Part shown: in pieces, positions 27,578-37,269 of the stretch
Position numbering within the stretch: the stretch's first letter is position 1
Layout of the letters: every line of letters starts with the position of its first letter
Origin: Lactobacillus xylocopicola
GTDB taxonomy: Bacteria; Bacillota; Bacilli; Lactobacillales; Lactobacillaceae
DNA: 64,000 nucleotides
Direction of reading: 5' to 3'
Assembly (NCBI RefSeq): GCF_033096005.1
Contig: NZ_AP026803.1
Location: 974,501-1,038,500 of the forward strand
Notes under the pieces: generated by a model
Database searches by the model: none
What the model was told of the DNA's origin: nothing
Seen by the model: only the letters and a program-made list of their open reading frames with translations
Position numbers and translations under genes: made by a program

Positions 27578-29977
27578 TTACATAATTCCTTCAGGCTCGT
27601 TATCAATGTAGATACTTAAGCCGTACTTCTTCACCTTCTGAGCGGAAGCCTGAATTTGATGCAATAAACTATTTAAATTATCTTCTTTTTTATATTTTAC
27701 CAGTATTTGATAATAATATTGATTTTTTAAGCGTGAAATTGTACTCGGCGCCGGTCCCAAGATAATGGTTGAGCGCTGCAGGTTCTGCTGAAGTTGAGTC
27801 TTGATCTTGAAAGCTTCTTTGGCTGCATTTTCAGCCTTCTTCGCGGCCACAGAAACAAGTACGGTATAAAAGTATGGCGGATAATTCCCGGCGTGGCGCA
27901 CTTTCATTTCATACGCATAAAAGCGCTCATAATCCTGCGTTTGCGCCAGTTTAATTGCATAGTGGTCGGGGTTAAAGGTCTGGATAAGCACCTCACCCGT
28001 TTTGGCTGAGCGACCAGCCCGACCAGCAACTTGAGTCAAAAGCTCAAAAGTACGCTCGGAGGCATTGTAGTCAGGAAGCCACAAACCCGTATCGGCATTA
28101 ACCACTCCGACCAGTGTGACATTGGGAAAGTCTAGCCCCTTAGCAATCATCTGGGTACCTAGTAAAATATCAGCCTCGTGGTCACCAAAGGCATCAAGCA
28201 TCTTTTTAAAACTGCCTTTCCGCCTGGTCGTATCAACATCCATCCGTAAAATCCGCGCCTCCGGCACCAGCTCTTGCAACTCTTCTTCTACCTTTTGCGT
28301 ACCTGTTCCCAAAAAACGAATTTGAGGGCTCTGGCAATTAGGACACGTTTGCGGAATAGGAATCGTATAACCGCAATAGTGGCACTGCATTTGCCCCGTA
28401 TCTTTATGCATGGTCAGTGACAGGTCACAATTGGGACATTGCATTACATAACCACATTCCCGGCACAGCATAAAGTTGGCAAAGCCTCGCCGGTTAAGCA
28501 TTAAGATAATCTGTTCTTGCCGTTTTAGGCGAACTTTAATTGCGTCAACCAGTTGATTCGACAGATCAAATTGTGTTCCACTAAAATTTGTCTTTTTTAA
28601 GTCAATTACCTGAACCTCTGGCAACGCTTGTTGGTTAGCACGCTTAGGCAGTTGCAAGAGTTGATAAACGCCTTTTTGTGCCCGGGCGCGACTGCCTAAT
28701 GAAGGTGTTGCACTGCCCAGCACTAACGGACAAGAATTATACTTACTCCGCCAAATAGCCACATCTCGAGCATGGTAACGCGGGTTATCCTCCTGCTTAT
28801 AGGTCGCTTCATGCTCTTCATCAATGACAATCAGACCAATATTAGTTAGCGGAGCAAAAACGGCACTGCGGGCACCAACCACGACCCGCACTTCGCCGCG
28901 CCGAATGCGCCGCCATTCATCGTAGAGTTCGCCTTCAGACAAGCCACTGTGTAAAACAGCAACCTCGCTGCCGAAGCGGCTCCGAACCTGGTCAACCATC
29001 TGCGGGGTCAGCGAGATTTCTGGTACAAGCATCAGAGCATTTTGACCGGCAGACAGGGCATGACTGATTGCGTGCAGGTAAACTTCGGTTTTGCCACTAC
29101 CAGTTACACCTTCAAGCAAAAAAGTTTGGGCTTGTTGGTTTTCGATTGCCGGCTTGATCTGCTGCAAAGCGGCTTCCTGTTCCTGGTTTAAGCGCAGCTT
29201 GACTGGCGACGATGTTTGCTCATTGAATTCTGCCAGTGGATCTCGATAGACTTCAGTTGCTGCTTTTTTCAGCCAACCCTTTTTAACGGCAGCAGTTAGC
29301 GTCCCAGTTTGAACGCCAGCAGCACGTTCCAGGTCATGCTGCAGCATGGGAAAATCATCACTGTGCTCAATTAGGTACATTAACAATTGTTGCTGCTTTA
29401 AGGCATTGGCGCGTAGACCTTCATAAATTTTACGGTATTGGGCTACCGCCAAAGGTGCAGCGTAGCAGCTTTGGGTCTTGACCCGTGCCCGATTTTCAAC
29501 GATATATTCAACTTCTGCGTCTCCGCTGCGCAAGAGCTTGCGAATATAGGCGATTTCTTTATTATCAGTAATCTTGTTCAGATCTACTGGATCACCGCTA
29601 AAAAAAGGTAGCCGCTTAGCTGCTGCTGACACCGGTGTCAAGATTTTGCGGTAATTTGCGCGCATTACCCGTGGCAGCATTGCCTTCAAAAGCGCAATGC
29701 GATAAGCAAAAATCTCATCAGCTAGCGCTTTTGATAGGTCAACTAGCTCAGGCGTCAGCGGTGGCAGCTCATCGACCACCACCAGTAAATCCTTTAGCTT
29801 ACCCTGAAAGTGACTTTCTTTGGTTAAGCCAACCACAAAGCCCTGCAATTTACGTGGACCAAAAGGTACAAAAACACGCGAACCCACTTCAAGCTCGGTT
29901 AGTTCGTCTGGCACATGATATTCAAAAATGCGGTCTGTCTGTTTAGCTGCAATGTCAACAATAATTTGCGCAATCAT
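27578..29977 (-). CDS. priA: Primosomal replication restart helicase PriA
   Basis: DNA helicase that reloads the replisome at collapsed forks. The protein is 799 aa. Order: N-terminal 3'-end-binding domain, Walker A (G-V-T-G-S-G-K-T), DEEH box, and a zinc-binding insert with eight cysteines in pairs (CRECGYVMQCPNC, CHYCGYTIPIPQTCPNC). The helicase C-domain has QVAGRAGR. The start is ATG with AAGGTG 5 nt upstream. A hairpin terminator lies between it and rpoZ, so expression from the gmk promoter would need read-through, or priA has its own promoter. The coaBC gene normally found between rpoZ and priA is absent. Confidence 0.97.
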   Translation of the reverse strand: MIAQIIVDIAAKQTDRIFEYHVPDELTELEVGSRVFVPFGPRKLQGFVVGLTKESHFQGKLKDLLVVVDELPPLTPELVDLSKALADEIFAYRIALLKAMLPRVMRANYRKILTPVSAAAKRLPFFSGDPVDLNKITDNKEIAYIRKLLRSGDAEVEYIVENRARVKTQSCYAAPLAVAQYRKIYEGLRANALKQQQLLMYLIEHSDDFPMLQHDLERAAGVQTGTLTAAVKKGWLKKAATEVYRDPLAEFNEQTSSPVKLRLNQEQEAALQQIKPAIENQQAQTFLLEGVTGSGKTEVYLHAISHALSAGQNALMLVPEISLTPQMVDQVRSRFGSEVAVLHSGLSEGELYDEWRRIRRGEVRVVVGARSAVFAPLTNIGLIVIDEEHEATYKQEDNPRYHARDVAIWRSKYNSCPLVLGSATPSLGSRARAQKGVYQLLQLPKRANQQALPEVQVIDLKKTNFSGTQFDLSNQLVDAIKVRLKRQEQIILMLNRRGFANFMLCRECGYVMQCPNCDLSLTMHKDTGQMQCHYCGYTIPIPQTCPNCQSPQIRFLGTGTQKVEEELQELVPEARILRMDVDTTRRKGSFKKMLDAFGDHEADILLGTQMIAKGLDFPNVTLVGVVNADTGLWLPDYNASERTFELLTQVAGRAGRSAKTGEVLIQTFNPDHYAIKLAQTQDYERFYAYEMKVRHAGNYPPYFYTVLVSVAAKKAENAAKEAFKIKTQLQQNLQRSTIILGPAPSTISRLKNQYYYQILVKYKKEDNLNSLLHQIQASAQKVKKYGLSIYIDNEPEGIM

Positions 29978-29987
29978 GCAATCACCT

Positions 29988-30025
29988 TCAAAAAATGACC
30001 TCCATCTTTTGGATGGGGGTCATAA
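29988..30025 (-). terminator. Intrinsic terminator or attenuator between rpoZ and priA
   Basis: Minus-strand arms ATGACCCCCATC and GATGGAGGTCAT (one G-T pair), loop CAAAA, then T6, placed just before the priA ribosome site. Confidence 0.85.
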
Positions 30026-30042
30026 ATTTAACCAACTGTTGA

Positions 30043-30252
30043 TTAACCAATCTGATTAGAATCAACAGTAACCTTGCCAGCTTCTATTTCTTCTAAGGCT
30101 TTACCAACCGGCTTTAGTGATTGGTATTCTTTTAAGGCCTCCGGAACACCGTCTTCTAACTCATGTGCCCGTTTTGCCGCTAGCACAGATAATGAATAGC
30201 GTGAATCCACGCGGTCTAATAATTTGTCAATTGATGGATATGTAACTCTCAT
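30043..30252 (-). CDS. rpoZ: RNA polymerase omega subunit
   Basis: Small assembly subunit of RNA polymerase. From the ATG at 30250-30252 it is 69 aa, starting [21 protein letters not shown] with the omega core [13 protein letters not shown]. This start is preferred to an upstream in-frame ATG because GGGAG lies 7 nt upstream and it forms a TAAGATG junction with the gmk stop. It belongs to the conserved gmk-rpoZ pair. Confidence 0.93.
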   Translation of the reverse strand: MRVTYPSIDKLLDRVDSRYSLSVLAAKRAHELEDGVPEALKEYQSLKPVGKALEEIEAGKVTVDSNQIG

Positions 30253-30253
30253 C

Positions 30254-30868
30254 TTAATTCTCCCTAACCATTTTTCGATAAGTATCAATAACGCGTTTAA
30301 CACTAACATGTTCCGCATCTACGATTGCCTTAATATGGTCAACCGCATTGGCCACTGTATCATTAACCACAGCATAGTCATAGTCTTGCATGACCAAAAT
30401 TTCGGTACGGGCCTGGTTAATTCGACCCATAATCACGTCTTCTGGTTCCGTACCCCGGTTTTCTAGGCGCAGGTGCAAAGTGTGCAGGTCCGGTGGAGTC
30501 AAAAAGATAAAGACCCCATCTGGCATCTTTTCCCGTACCTTACGGGCACCATTCACGTCAATTTCCAGTAAGACATCTTTACCCTCAGCCAGCATCTTTT
30601 TCACTGGTACAAGTGGGGTACCATAATAATGGTTGACGTATTGGTTGTATTCTAGCAACTGCCCCTGGTCAATAGCCGCTTTAAATTGGGCTTCACTGAC
30701 AAAGAAATAATCCTGACCGTCCACCTCACCTGGTCTGGGCTTTCTAGTTGTCATTGAAACCGAATATTCAAATGGAAAAACTTTATTATCAACAATCGCA
30801 CTTTTAACGGTTCCTTTGCCAACTCCAGAAGGTCCCGAAAGGACAAGTAACAAACCTTTTTCTGCCAT
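30254..30868 (-). CDS. gmk: Guanylate kinase
   Basis: Phosphorylates GMP to GDP. The protein is 204 aa from the ATG at 30866-30868 ([15 protein letters not shown]), which has GGGGAG 6 nt upstream; a further in-frame ATG lies 24 nt upstream. The P-loop is G-P-S-G-V-G-K-G-T, and the GMP-binding [18 protein letters not shown] follows. It is the first gene of the operon, ends 1 nt before rpoZ, and shares its control with the alarmone-relevant guanine nucleotide pool. Confidence 0.96.
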   Translation of the reverse strand: MAEKGLLLVLSGPSGVGKGTVKSAIVDNKVFPFEYSVSMTTRKPRPGEVDGQDYFFVSEAQFKAAIDQGQLLEYNQYVNHYYGTPLVPVKKMLAEGKDVLLEIDVNGARKVREKMPDGVFIFLTPPDLHTLHLRLENRGTEPEDVIMGRINQARTEILVMQDYDYAVVNDTVANAVDHIKAIVDAEHVSVKRVIDTYRKMVREN

Positions 30869-31012
30869 GCCATACTCCCCTATCCAAAGCAATTACCTCT
30901 AGTTTGCACTAAAAGGGAAAGTTTTTCAAGTTCTGACCATTCAGACAATCGCTGATTAGCAAGAAAAAAATCAAAATTTCTCGATCAACTAAAATAAACT
31001 TTCGTAAAAAGC

Positions 31013-31041
31013 TTGTTTTTTAAAACAAATGTTCTTATAAT
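31013..31041 (+). promoter_or_regulatory. Promoter of the small gene at 31086
   Basis: TTGTTT (31013-31018), 17-bp spacer, perfect TATAAT (31036-31041). Confidence 0.75.
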
Positions 31042-31085
31042 GTAATCAATCAAACAAGAGTTCGGAAATTTTGCAGGGTGAACAG

Positions 31086-31361
31086 ATGAAAAATACACTT
31101 AAAAAAATCTATCATTACTTATTTGCCTATGATGACGAAAAATTGAGTATCTACAGCCAATATCAACATGAAATTCTCACAATGCTCGACCGGGCAATGC
31201 TCTACCGGGTAGATGTCTTGCTAAGTTATCGCGATGGCCGCTGTGAAATTGGTCAAATTACCAAACGTCTTTCAGTTGGCCGCTTCGTCTTGCGTTCAGC
31301 TAATCAAAAACTACTGCATGTGGTTGATCTCGATGATATTTTCCGCATTGATCTGGCCTAA
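31086..31361 (+). CDS. Small protein of unknown function (91 aa)
   Basis: I do not recognise this gene with certainty. It encodes 91 aa from the ATG at 31086 (AGGGTG 5 nt upstream; a TTG start 15 nt earlier is possible). It has no membrane segment or signal. The C-terminal half (VLLSYRDGRCEIGQITKRL...VVDLDDIFRIDL) is beta-rich with a pattern that recalls YolD-like proteins, which modify translesion polymerase activity, but the resemblance is only in pattern. It stands alone on the plus strand, divergent from gmk, with a strong promoter, and converges on the recN/GNAT operon. No clear terminator is seen. Confidence 0.8.
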   Translation: MKNTLKKIYHYLFAYDDEKLSIYSQYQHEILTMLDRAMLYRVDVLLSYRDGRCEIGQITKRLSVGRFVLRSANQKLLHVVDLDDIFRIDLA

Positions 31362-31411
31362 AAACACGTTTCTATAACTTGAACAGAAGTTTGACTAATT
31401 ACTAGCAAATC

Positions 31412-32305
31412 TTACTTAAGACCGGAACTTTTACCTGCCTTCTGCTCCAAGTAATCCGTCTCGCCATTGATCTTAAAGCCAGCATTCTGGTACGCATGAA
31501 TTGCTGCAGTATTATCTGTCTCAACGTCCAAGACAAATTCCTTTGAGCCCTTTTGCTGGAGAAGCTGCGTCATTTTTTTGACAAAAAAGGTGGCAAAGCC
31601 GCGATTACGAACCGCCGAGGCAATAAACAAACCAAAGAAATAATCATAACTGCCCAACTCAACGGCGCAATAGCCCACAATTTTGTTTTGGTAGAGCAAC
31701 ACAAAGCTGCTCGTTTCTTCATTTTGCAAACCTTCTTCGATATACTTGGTCGATGAAGTTAGGTTATCGCCAAAGGCTTTACTGTGGAACTTAGCAACTT
31801 CAGCTACATCAGCTTGTTTTAACTCATTTACTGCTAACGTCTGGTCCAACTGATCAGTTGGACCAACCCGCAGCGGACTTTTGGTGCGCATGTTATATGT
31901 GCGGTCCTTAATTACTAAGCCCGTCTTTAGCAAGAAGTCTGAGTTCTGCTCCAAGAAGTTTTTTTCAGAAACGTAATTATAGTTGTGATAACCATAGCCA
32001 CCTAAAATTTTCTCTGCCCGCACTAGCATTTCCTTAGCAATTCCGCGCCGCCGGAAATCAGGAGCCACTTCAAGATGCACATCAACCACTTCGTCTGGTT
32101 CATCATCGGCATAGAGCATAGTCAGACCTACCAACTTGCTGGCCTCATAAGCCAGCACAAAGGTTGGCATTTCAGCGAAATAATTATAGCGATTACTCAA
32201 ATAGATATCTTCATAGGTGCCATCAGCTGCATGGACCTTTTGGGTTAATTCTTTAGCCTGCGCTACTTCGGTAGGATTAAGGCTAACTTTTTCAACATAA
32301 TTCAT
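31412..32305 (-). CDS. Tandem GNAT-family acetyltransferase
   Basis: Protein of 297 aa with two GNAT-like halves. The first has the acetyl-CoA loop RRRGIAKEML at about residues 86-95. The second, after residue 160, has a loop RNRGFATFFV and the ending NAGFKINGETDYLEQK. The substrate is unknown. It overlaps the recN stop by 4 nt, so it is co-translated as the last gene of the efp-to-recN group. No terminator was recognised before the converging gene at 31361. Confidence 0.85.
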   Translation of the reverse strand: MNYVEKVSLNPTEVAQAKELTQKVHAADGTYEDIYLSNRYNYFAEMPTFVLAYEASKLVGLTMLYADDEPDEVVDVHLEVAPDFRRRGIAKEMLVRAEKILGGYGYHNYNYVSEKNFLEQNSDFLLKTGLVIKDRTYNMRTKSPLRVGPTDQLDQTLAVNELKQADVAEVAKFHSKAFGDNLTSSTKYIEEGLQNEETSSFVLLYQNKIVGYCAVELGSYDYFFGLFIASAVRNRGFATFFVKKMTQLLQQKGSKEFVLDVETDNTAAIHAYQNAGFKINGETDYLEQKAGKSSGLK

Positions 32306-33990
32306 TTTTTCTTTTTCCTGTTAAAATTCTTCATTAAGTCCTTGGCATTTTGCTTGGCCGCCTTAGTAACATTACTGCCGGCCATCATTTCTGCAATTGC
32401 CGTAACGGTTTCTGCTTGCGTCAAGGGGCCAATTTGGGTATAGGTAGCGCCTTCCTTAACTTCCTTGGCTACCAGGTATTTCTGATCACCAGCGGCGGCC
32501 ACCTGTGGCGAGTGGGTAATTGCAATCACCTGCTTATGCTCACCGATCGAGTGCAACTTTTGCCCGATTGCAGCTGAAACACGGCCGGAGACACCAGTAT
32601 CAATTTCATCAAAAATCATGGTGGCAACTGGCTCTACCCTGCTAAAAATTGCCTTGAGGGCCAAAATGAGCCGCGATTGCTCACCTCCGGAAACAATCTT
32701 AACCAGTGGCAGTAACTCTTCACCGGGGTTAGGAGCAATCAAAAAAACCAGTTCATCCGTACCTTTATTGGTAAACGATTTAGCAGCAGAAAAAGCGATG
32801 GCAAAGCGGGATTTGGCCATATACAAATCAGCTAGTTCCTGCTTAATTTGCTCCTCCAACTGATCAGCAACTTTTTTCCTGGTTTCATGTAAAGCTGCAG
32901 CTTCCGCGGTCAGTTTGTCCTCGAGTTTGGTAAGCTGCTTTTGCAACTTTTCCTCGTCCAAACCCCCCGTTTCATAGTGGCTCAGTTCATCCTGCACTTT
33001 TTCGTAGAAGGTAAAGACATCTTGCAGAGTCGGACCATACTTTTTTTTGAGTGAATTAAGCAAGTCGAGGCGGTTAGAGACATACTGGAAGCGTTCACCA
33101 TCGAAGTCCATTCCATCGAGAACATTAGTTAACGCGCTACGTGCATCACTCAGCGCAAAGACACCGTCATCAATTGTCTTAGCGATGTCCTTAAACTTGT
33201 CTCCGTATTCTGCCAATTCATTAGCAGCACTTTGAGCGTTGCCCAGTAGCGCTTCAAGACCGTGTTCATCGTCGTCATATAACTGCATTAAATAATTAGC
33301 TGTCTCAACAATCTTTTGGTAATTGTTGAGCTCAGTATATTCTTGTTCAAGTTGCTCATCTTCTTCAGGATCATTCAAGTCAGCAGCAGTTAGTTCATCA
33401 TTTTGAAAGGTTAAAATATCCTGTTTTTGAGCAAGTGCTTGGGCATCCTGATGTAGGTGTTCTAGCCGCGTTGACAAGTTTTGCCATTTTTTAAAGTCTA
33501 CCTGGTATTGCGCCAACCGGTCTTTGAATTCTGATGGAGCATAGTTATCCACCAAGTCGATTTGCCGGTCTTGATCCATTAGGATCTGCTGGTCATTCTG
33601 GCCATGGATATCAACTAAGTAATTGCCTAGTTCGCGCAGCACGTTGGTCGTCGTTAACTGACCGTTAATGCGCACAACGCTGCGTCCCTTGGTTAATTCC
33701 CGGCTGATGACGAGTTGGCCATCGGAAGCTGGCAAGCCATATTGAGCGCAAAGCTTGGTAATCTGTTCCGCTCCCTGATTAACATCAAATAGACCCGTCA
33801 CAACCGCCTTTTTTTCGCCACTACGAATCATTTCTTTTTGCCCGCGACCACCCATTAAGAGTGACACCGCATCAATAATAATTGACTTACCAGCACCGGT
33901 TTCTCCAATTAGGGCCGTCATATTTTCTTGAAAGCGAACCTTCAGTGCCTTAATAATCGCGAAGTTCTTAATATCCAGTTCAACTAGCAT
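32302..33990 (-). CDS. recN: DNA repair protein RecN
   Basis: SMC-like ATPase acting early in double-strand break repair. The protein is 562 aa, typical. The N-terminal Walker A is G-E-T-G-A-G-K-S, a long coiled-coil middle spans about residues 150-370, and the C-terminal ABC signature is V-S-G-G-E-Q-S-R. Walker B is MIFDEIDTGVSG. It lies 9 nt after tlyA. The argR gene often placed between tlyA and recN is missing. Confidence 0.97.
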   Translation of the reverse strand: MLVELDIKNFAIIKALKVRFQENMTALIGETGAGKSIIIDAVSLLMGGRGQKEMIRSGEKKAVVTGLFDVNQGAEQITKLCAQYGLPASDGQLVISRELTKGRSVVRINGQLTTTNVLRELGNYLVDIHGQNDQQILMDQDRQIDLVDNYAPSEFKDRLAQYQVDFKKWQNLSTRLEHLHQDAQALAQKQDILTFQNDELTAADLNDPEEDEQLEQEYTELNNYQKIVETANYLMQLYDDDEHGLEALLGNAQSAANELAEYGDKFKDIAKTIDDGVFALSDARSALTNVLDGMDFDGERFQYVSNRLDLLNSLKKKYGPTLQDVFTFYEKVQDELSHYETGGLDEEKLQKQLTKLEDKLTAEAAALHETRKKVADQLEEQIKQELADLYMAKSRFAIAFSAAKSFTNKGTDELVFLIAPNPGEELLPLVKIVSGGEQSRLILALKAIFSRVEPVATMIFDEIDTGVSGRVSAAIGQKLHSIGEHKQVIAITHSPQVAAAGDQKYLVAKEVKEGATYTQIGPLTQAETVTAIAEMMAGSNVTKAAKQNAKDLMKNFNRKKKK

Positions 33991-33999
33991 CTTCTTCTC

Positions 34000-34812
34000 C
34001 TAAAGCTCAGCTACCGCTCGTTCAACAACTTCTTCCGGTGTTCCGGTCCACCAAAGTTGACCACCCTGCTCACTACTTTTTTGCAGGTGAATTAAAAACT
34101 CAATATTACCCTTACCACCCTTAATGGGAGAATAGTCTACCCCCAACACATTGAAACCACAGGCCAGTGCCTGCTCAATCGTATGCTGAATGACGGCGCG
34201 GTGGATCGCATGATCATGAACAATACCATGTTTACCTACGTTTTCTGGTCCTGCTTCAAACTGCGGCTTAATCAAGCACACTGCATCACGGCCATCCTGT
34301 AAGATTGCAAACATTGGCGGCATAATTAAATCAAGCGAAATAAAGGAGACATCAGTCATTGCAAAGTCTGGCACGCCCTTAGTAAAGTCCGCTGGTTTAC
34401 TATAACGGAAATTCTGCTTTTCCATTACTACTACGCGCGGATCATCGCGCAATTCCCAGGCCAACTGGTTGTAGCCGACATCAAGGGCATAAACCAGCTT
34501 GGCCCGATTCTGCAAGGCAACATCGGTAAAACCACCGGTTGAAGAACCGATATCCAAACAAGTACGGCCGGTCAAGTCAATATCAAAGGCCGCTAAGGCT
34601 TTTTCCAGCTTAAAACCACCACGCGAAACGTACTTTTTGTGCGAAGCTTTGATAAAGAAGTGTTCATCTGCGGGAAAACTACTGCCACTTTTATCAATGC
34701 GCTGGTGGTTATGATCGGAAACAAGTCCCGCCATAATTGCCCGCTGGGCCTGGGTCCGGGAATGGAATAGCCCTTGTTTGGCCAGTATTACATCTGCTCG
34801 TTCTTTAGCCAT
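34000..34812 (-). CDS. tlyA: TlyA family rRNA 2'-O-methyltransferase
   Basis: Protein of 270 aa. The N-terminal S4 RNA-binding domain (residues 4-65, ERADVILAKQGLFHSRTQAQ) is fused to an FtsJ/RrmJ-type methyltransferase domain with SAM site DIGSSTGGFTDVAL. Family members methylate ribose in rRNA; some were first called haemolysins. It lies 9 nt before recN and 1 nt after ispA, in the conserved xseA-xseB-ispA-tlyA-recN order. Confidence 0.93.
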   Translation of the reverse strand: MAKERADVILAKQGLFHSRTQAQRAIMAGLVSDHNHQRIDKSGSSFPADEHFFIKASHKKYVSRGGFKLEKALAAFDIDLTGRTCLDIGSSTGGFTDVALQNRAKLVYALDVGYNQLAWELRDDPRVVVMEKQNFRYSKPADFTKGVPDFAMTDVSFISLDLIMPPMFAILQDGRDAVCLIKPQFEAGPENVGKHGIVHDHAIHRAVIQHTIEQALACGFNVLGVDYSPIKGGKGNIEFLIHLQKSSEQGGQLWWTGTPEEVVERAVAEL

Positions 34813-34813
34813 T

Positions 34814-35680
34814 TTAGAGCACCTTCTGATATAGGTCGAGAAAGCCAGCTAAAATACCGCTGTCCAAGCCAGTTAAGCTAGTCTGTGCGGCTTTGATTAG
34901 TGTTCGTAATTCTGCACGACTGCGCTCTGCCCCCAGCATGGTTAAAGTGTTGTGCTTGCCATTTTCCTGGTCCTTATGGGTGGCCTTACCAGCTGCTGTA
35001 CTTGTTTCAACAATATCAACCAAATCATCATAAATTTGATAGGATCGACCAAAGGACCGACCAAAAGCAAGCAGTTTGGCTTTATTGGCTGCACTTGCGC
35101 AACCAGCGACTGCCGCCATTTCTACACTAGCAACAATTAAGCATCCTGTCTTAAGCCACTCCATCCGGTTAATTAGGTTAGCATCGGTAGCAACAGTGGC
35201 ATTATTAGTCGCAGCTATGTCTAAATACTGACCGCCTACCATTCCGTTAGCACCAATTGCACGGGTCATAATCTTGACCAAGTCAGCTGATTCACTACCT
35301 TCTGCAATCCACTGCAGGCCAAGTGGCAATAGTGCATCCCCAGCCAAAATCGCCTCGGCCTCGCCCCACTTCTTGTGGCTGGTCAGCTTACCGCGACGGT
35401 AGTCATCATTATCCATTGCTGGCAAATCATCATGAATTAGGGAATACGTGTGAATCAATTCAATTCCACCCGCAATTTGGATGTCCTGGGCCGTGATGTG
35501 GTGATTTATGGCATCAAGTGTAGCCAAAAAGAGCAGCGGGCGTAATCTCTTACCCCCAGCCATGACTGAGTAGGTCATAATTTTGCTAAGCTTGACCTCA
35601 TCAATCTCACTAGCCAGGTGCGCTGCCAAGTAGTCATCAACTACCGGTGTCCATTTTGCTCTAAATTCGTTAAAAGTCAT
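34814..35680 (-). CDS. ispA: Polyprenyl (farnesyl/geranyl) diphosphate synthase
   Basis: Prenyltransferase condensing IPP with allylic diphosphates to make farnesyl diphosphate, the precursor of undecaprenyl lipid carriers. It has 288 aa from the ATG at 35678-35680 (MTFNEFRAKW), which makes a TAAGATG junction with xseB; a longer in-frame start would overlap xseB by 56 nt. The first Asp-rich motif is D-D-L-P-A-M-D-N-D-D, the second is D-D-L-V-D. GGKRLRPLL is the substrate-binding segment. dxs, next to it in Bacillus, is absent, as expected for mevalonate-pathway lactobacilli. Confidence 0.95.
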   Translation of the reverse strand: MTFNEFRAKWTPVVDDYLAAHLASEIDEVKLSKIMTYSVMAGGKRLRPLLFLATLDAINHHITAQDIQIAGGIELIHTYSLIHDDLPAMDNDDYRRGKLTSHKKWGEAEAILAGDALLPLGLQWIAEGSESADLVKIMTRAIGANGMVGGQYLDIAATNNATVATDANLINRMEWLKTGCLIVASVEMAAVAGCASAANKAKLLAFGRSFGRSYQIYDDLVDIVETSTAAGKATHKDQENGKHNTLTMLGAERSRAELRTLIKAAQTSLTGLDSGILAGFLDLYQKVL

Positions 35681-35681
35681 C

Positions 35682-35924
35682 TTATTCTTCCGGTGCTGCT
35701 GCATTATTGGGGTCAATTTGGTGCTCGGTTCCGTCACTATCGATTAGTTTAGCGACAGTTTCCTCGGCGGCAGTCAATTTTTGGTTTAACTCGCGGCTAA
35801 GTTTCACTCCGGTCTGGAATTCACTTAAGGCATCTTCCAAGGGTACATTACCACTTTCAAGGTTGCTGACAATCTGCTGTAACTGATTTAATTCTGCTTC
35901 AAAACTATTTTTCTTTGTTGGCAT
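35682..35924 (-). CDS. xseB: Exodeoxyribonuclease VII small subunit
   Basis: Small helical subunit of exonuclease VII, 80 aa. The family core FEAELNQLQQIVSNLESG followed by PLEDALSEFQTGVKLSREL is clear. It starts inside xseA (20-nt overlap) and ends 1 nt before ispA. XseA and XseB together degrade single-stranded DNA in repair. Confidence 0.95.
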   Translation of the reverse strand: MPTKKNSFEAELNQLQQIVSNLESGNVPLEDALSEFQTGVKLSRELNQKLTAAEETVAKLIDSDGTEHQIDPNNAAAPEE

Positions 35925-37269
35925 TTTTATTTCTCCTAACTGCTGTAACTCTTGCTACTACTTGCCCATCTTTAAAATGAAGACTGAGCTCATCCGCTTG
36001 CTTGACTTGTTTAACTGAACTAACCGTCTCACGGTCTTTGGTGGCATACAAGTAACCTCGGTCAAGCGTTTTCAAGGGACTGTAGTCATCTAATTGCTGA
36101 GCTGATTGGGCTAGTCTGTGCCTGTTTTCTCGTAAAAGTTGGCGCATATTGCTTATTAATTTTTGCTGATAAAAGCCTTCCTCTTGCAAAATTTGCGCGA
36201 TTCTTTTGCCGGGATTAACTGCGGTCAGTTTTTGCTGGGTCAACTGGTAAGCCTGCCGCTCACGTTCCAGTTGGTGCAGCATGGTGTTATGCAGGCGGTC
36301 ACGCAACAGGTCCAAAGTCTGTGCCTGTTCGTCATAAAGTCGTGCTGGTTCACGCATAATTACTGCACTATTGATGCGCTTGAGCGCTTCCCGCCGTACC
36401 CGGATAATGTTTTGGACACTTACCAGCAGTCTACTTTGCAGCTGGTGAATACCAGCTAATTCATCCGGTAAATTGGGGGTTGCATATTCAGCTGCTGCAG
36501 TAGGAGTAGCTGCCCGAACATCCGCAACCAAGTCACACAAGGTGGTGTCCGTTTCATGGCCAACGGAAGAAATAACCGGCATCGCCATTGCATAGACTTG
36601 CCGCACCACCACTTCCTCATTAAATGGCCACAAATCCTCGAGCGAACCCCCGCCGCGGCCAATAATCATCACATCATACTTGTCACCAGCATCAGCAATC
36701 TGCTTCATTGCCCCTACCAACGAGTCGGCCGCGCGATCGCCTTGCACCTGAGCTGGGAACAGGTCAACCTGGGCATGGGGAAAGCGGCGGTTAACAGTAA
36801 CCAAAATATCATGGATAACTGCTCCGGAAGCACTAGTAACCACGGCAATGTGGTCGGGAAAGTGCGGTAATTGCCGCTTATGACCCTGGTCAAACAAACC
36901 TGCCTGGGCCAACTTTTTCTGCAGTTGTTGTAACTGTTCATACAGTGCGCCTAGACCAGCAGGCTCCATCGATTCCGCATAAAACTGGTAAGAACCTTGC
37001 GGGCCGTATACATTAACATAACCGGTAATGTATACTTTCATACCCTCTTCCGGTTTAAACTTAACTTGGTCAAAGTGGGACCGAAACATCACCACATTAA
37101 TCTTAGACTTTTCATCTTTGAGCGAAAAGTATTGGTGAGAGTTACGGCGAAAACGAAAGTTAGATAATTCACCTTGCAAAAAAACCTTGTGCAGGTAGGG
37201 ATCATTTTTAAATTTTTGCGTAATATAATAATTTAAATCTGAAACGGTGAGATATTTGTTATCTTCCAT
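35905..37269 (-). CDS. xseA: Exodeoxyribonuclease VII large subunit
   Basis: Catalytic subunit, 454 aa. An N-terminal OB fold spans about residues 5-105 (LSNFRFRRNSHQYFSLKDEKS). The catalytic domain has VVTSASGAVIHDI, GRGGGSLEDLWPFNEE and VGHETDTTLCDLVAD, and a C-terminal coiled-coil tail follows. It overlaps folD by 11 nt and xseB by 20 nt, so the three are coupled. Confidence 0.96.
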   Translation of the reverse strand: MEDNKYLTVSDLNYYITQKFKNDPYLHKVFLQGELSNFRFRRNSHQYFSLKDEKSKINVVMFRSHFDQVKFKPEEGMKVYITGYVNVYGPQGSYQFYAESMEPAGLGALYEQLQQLQKKLAQAGLFDQGHKRQLPHFPDHIAVVTSASGAVIHDILVTVNRRFPHAQVDLFPAQVQGDRAADSLVGAMKQIADAGDKYDVMIIGRGGGSLEDLWPFNEEVVVRQVYAMAMPVISSVGHETDTTLCDLVADVRAATPTAAAEYATPNLPDELAGIHQLQSRLLVSVQNIIRVRREALKRINSAVIMREPARLYDEQAQTLDLLRDRLHNTMLHQLERERQAYQLTQQKLTAVNPGKRIAQILQEEGFYQQKLISNMRQLLRENRHRLAQSAQQLDDYSPLKTLDRGYLYATKDRETVSSVKQVKQADELSLHFKDGQVVARVTAVRRNKNANKEK

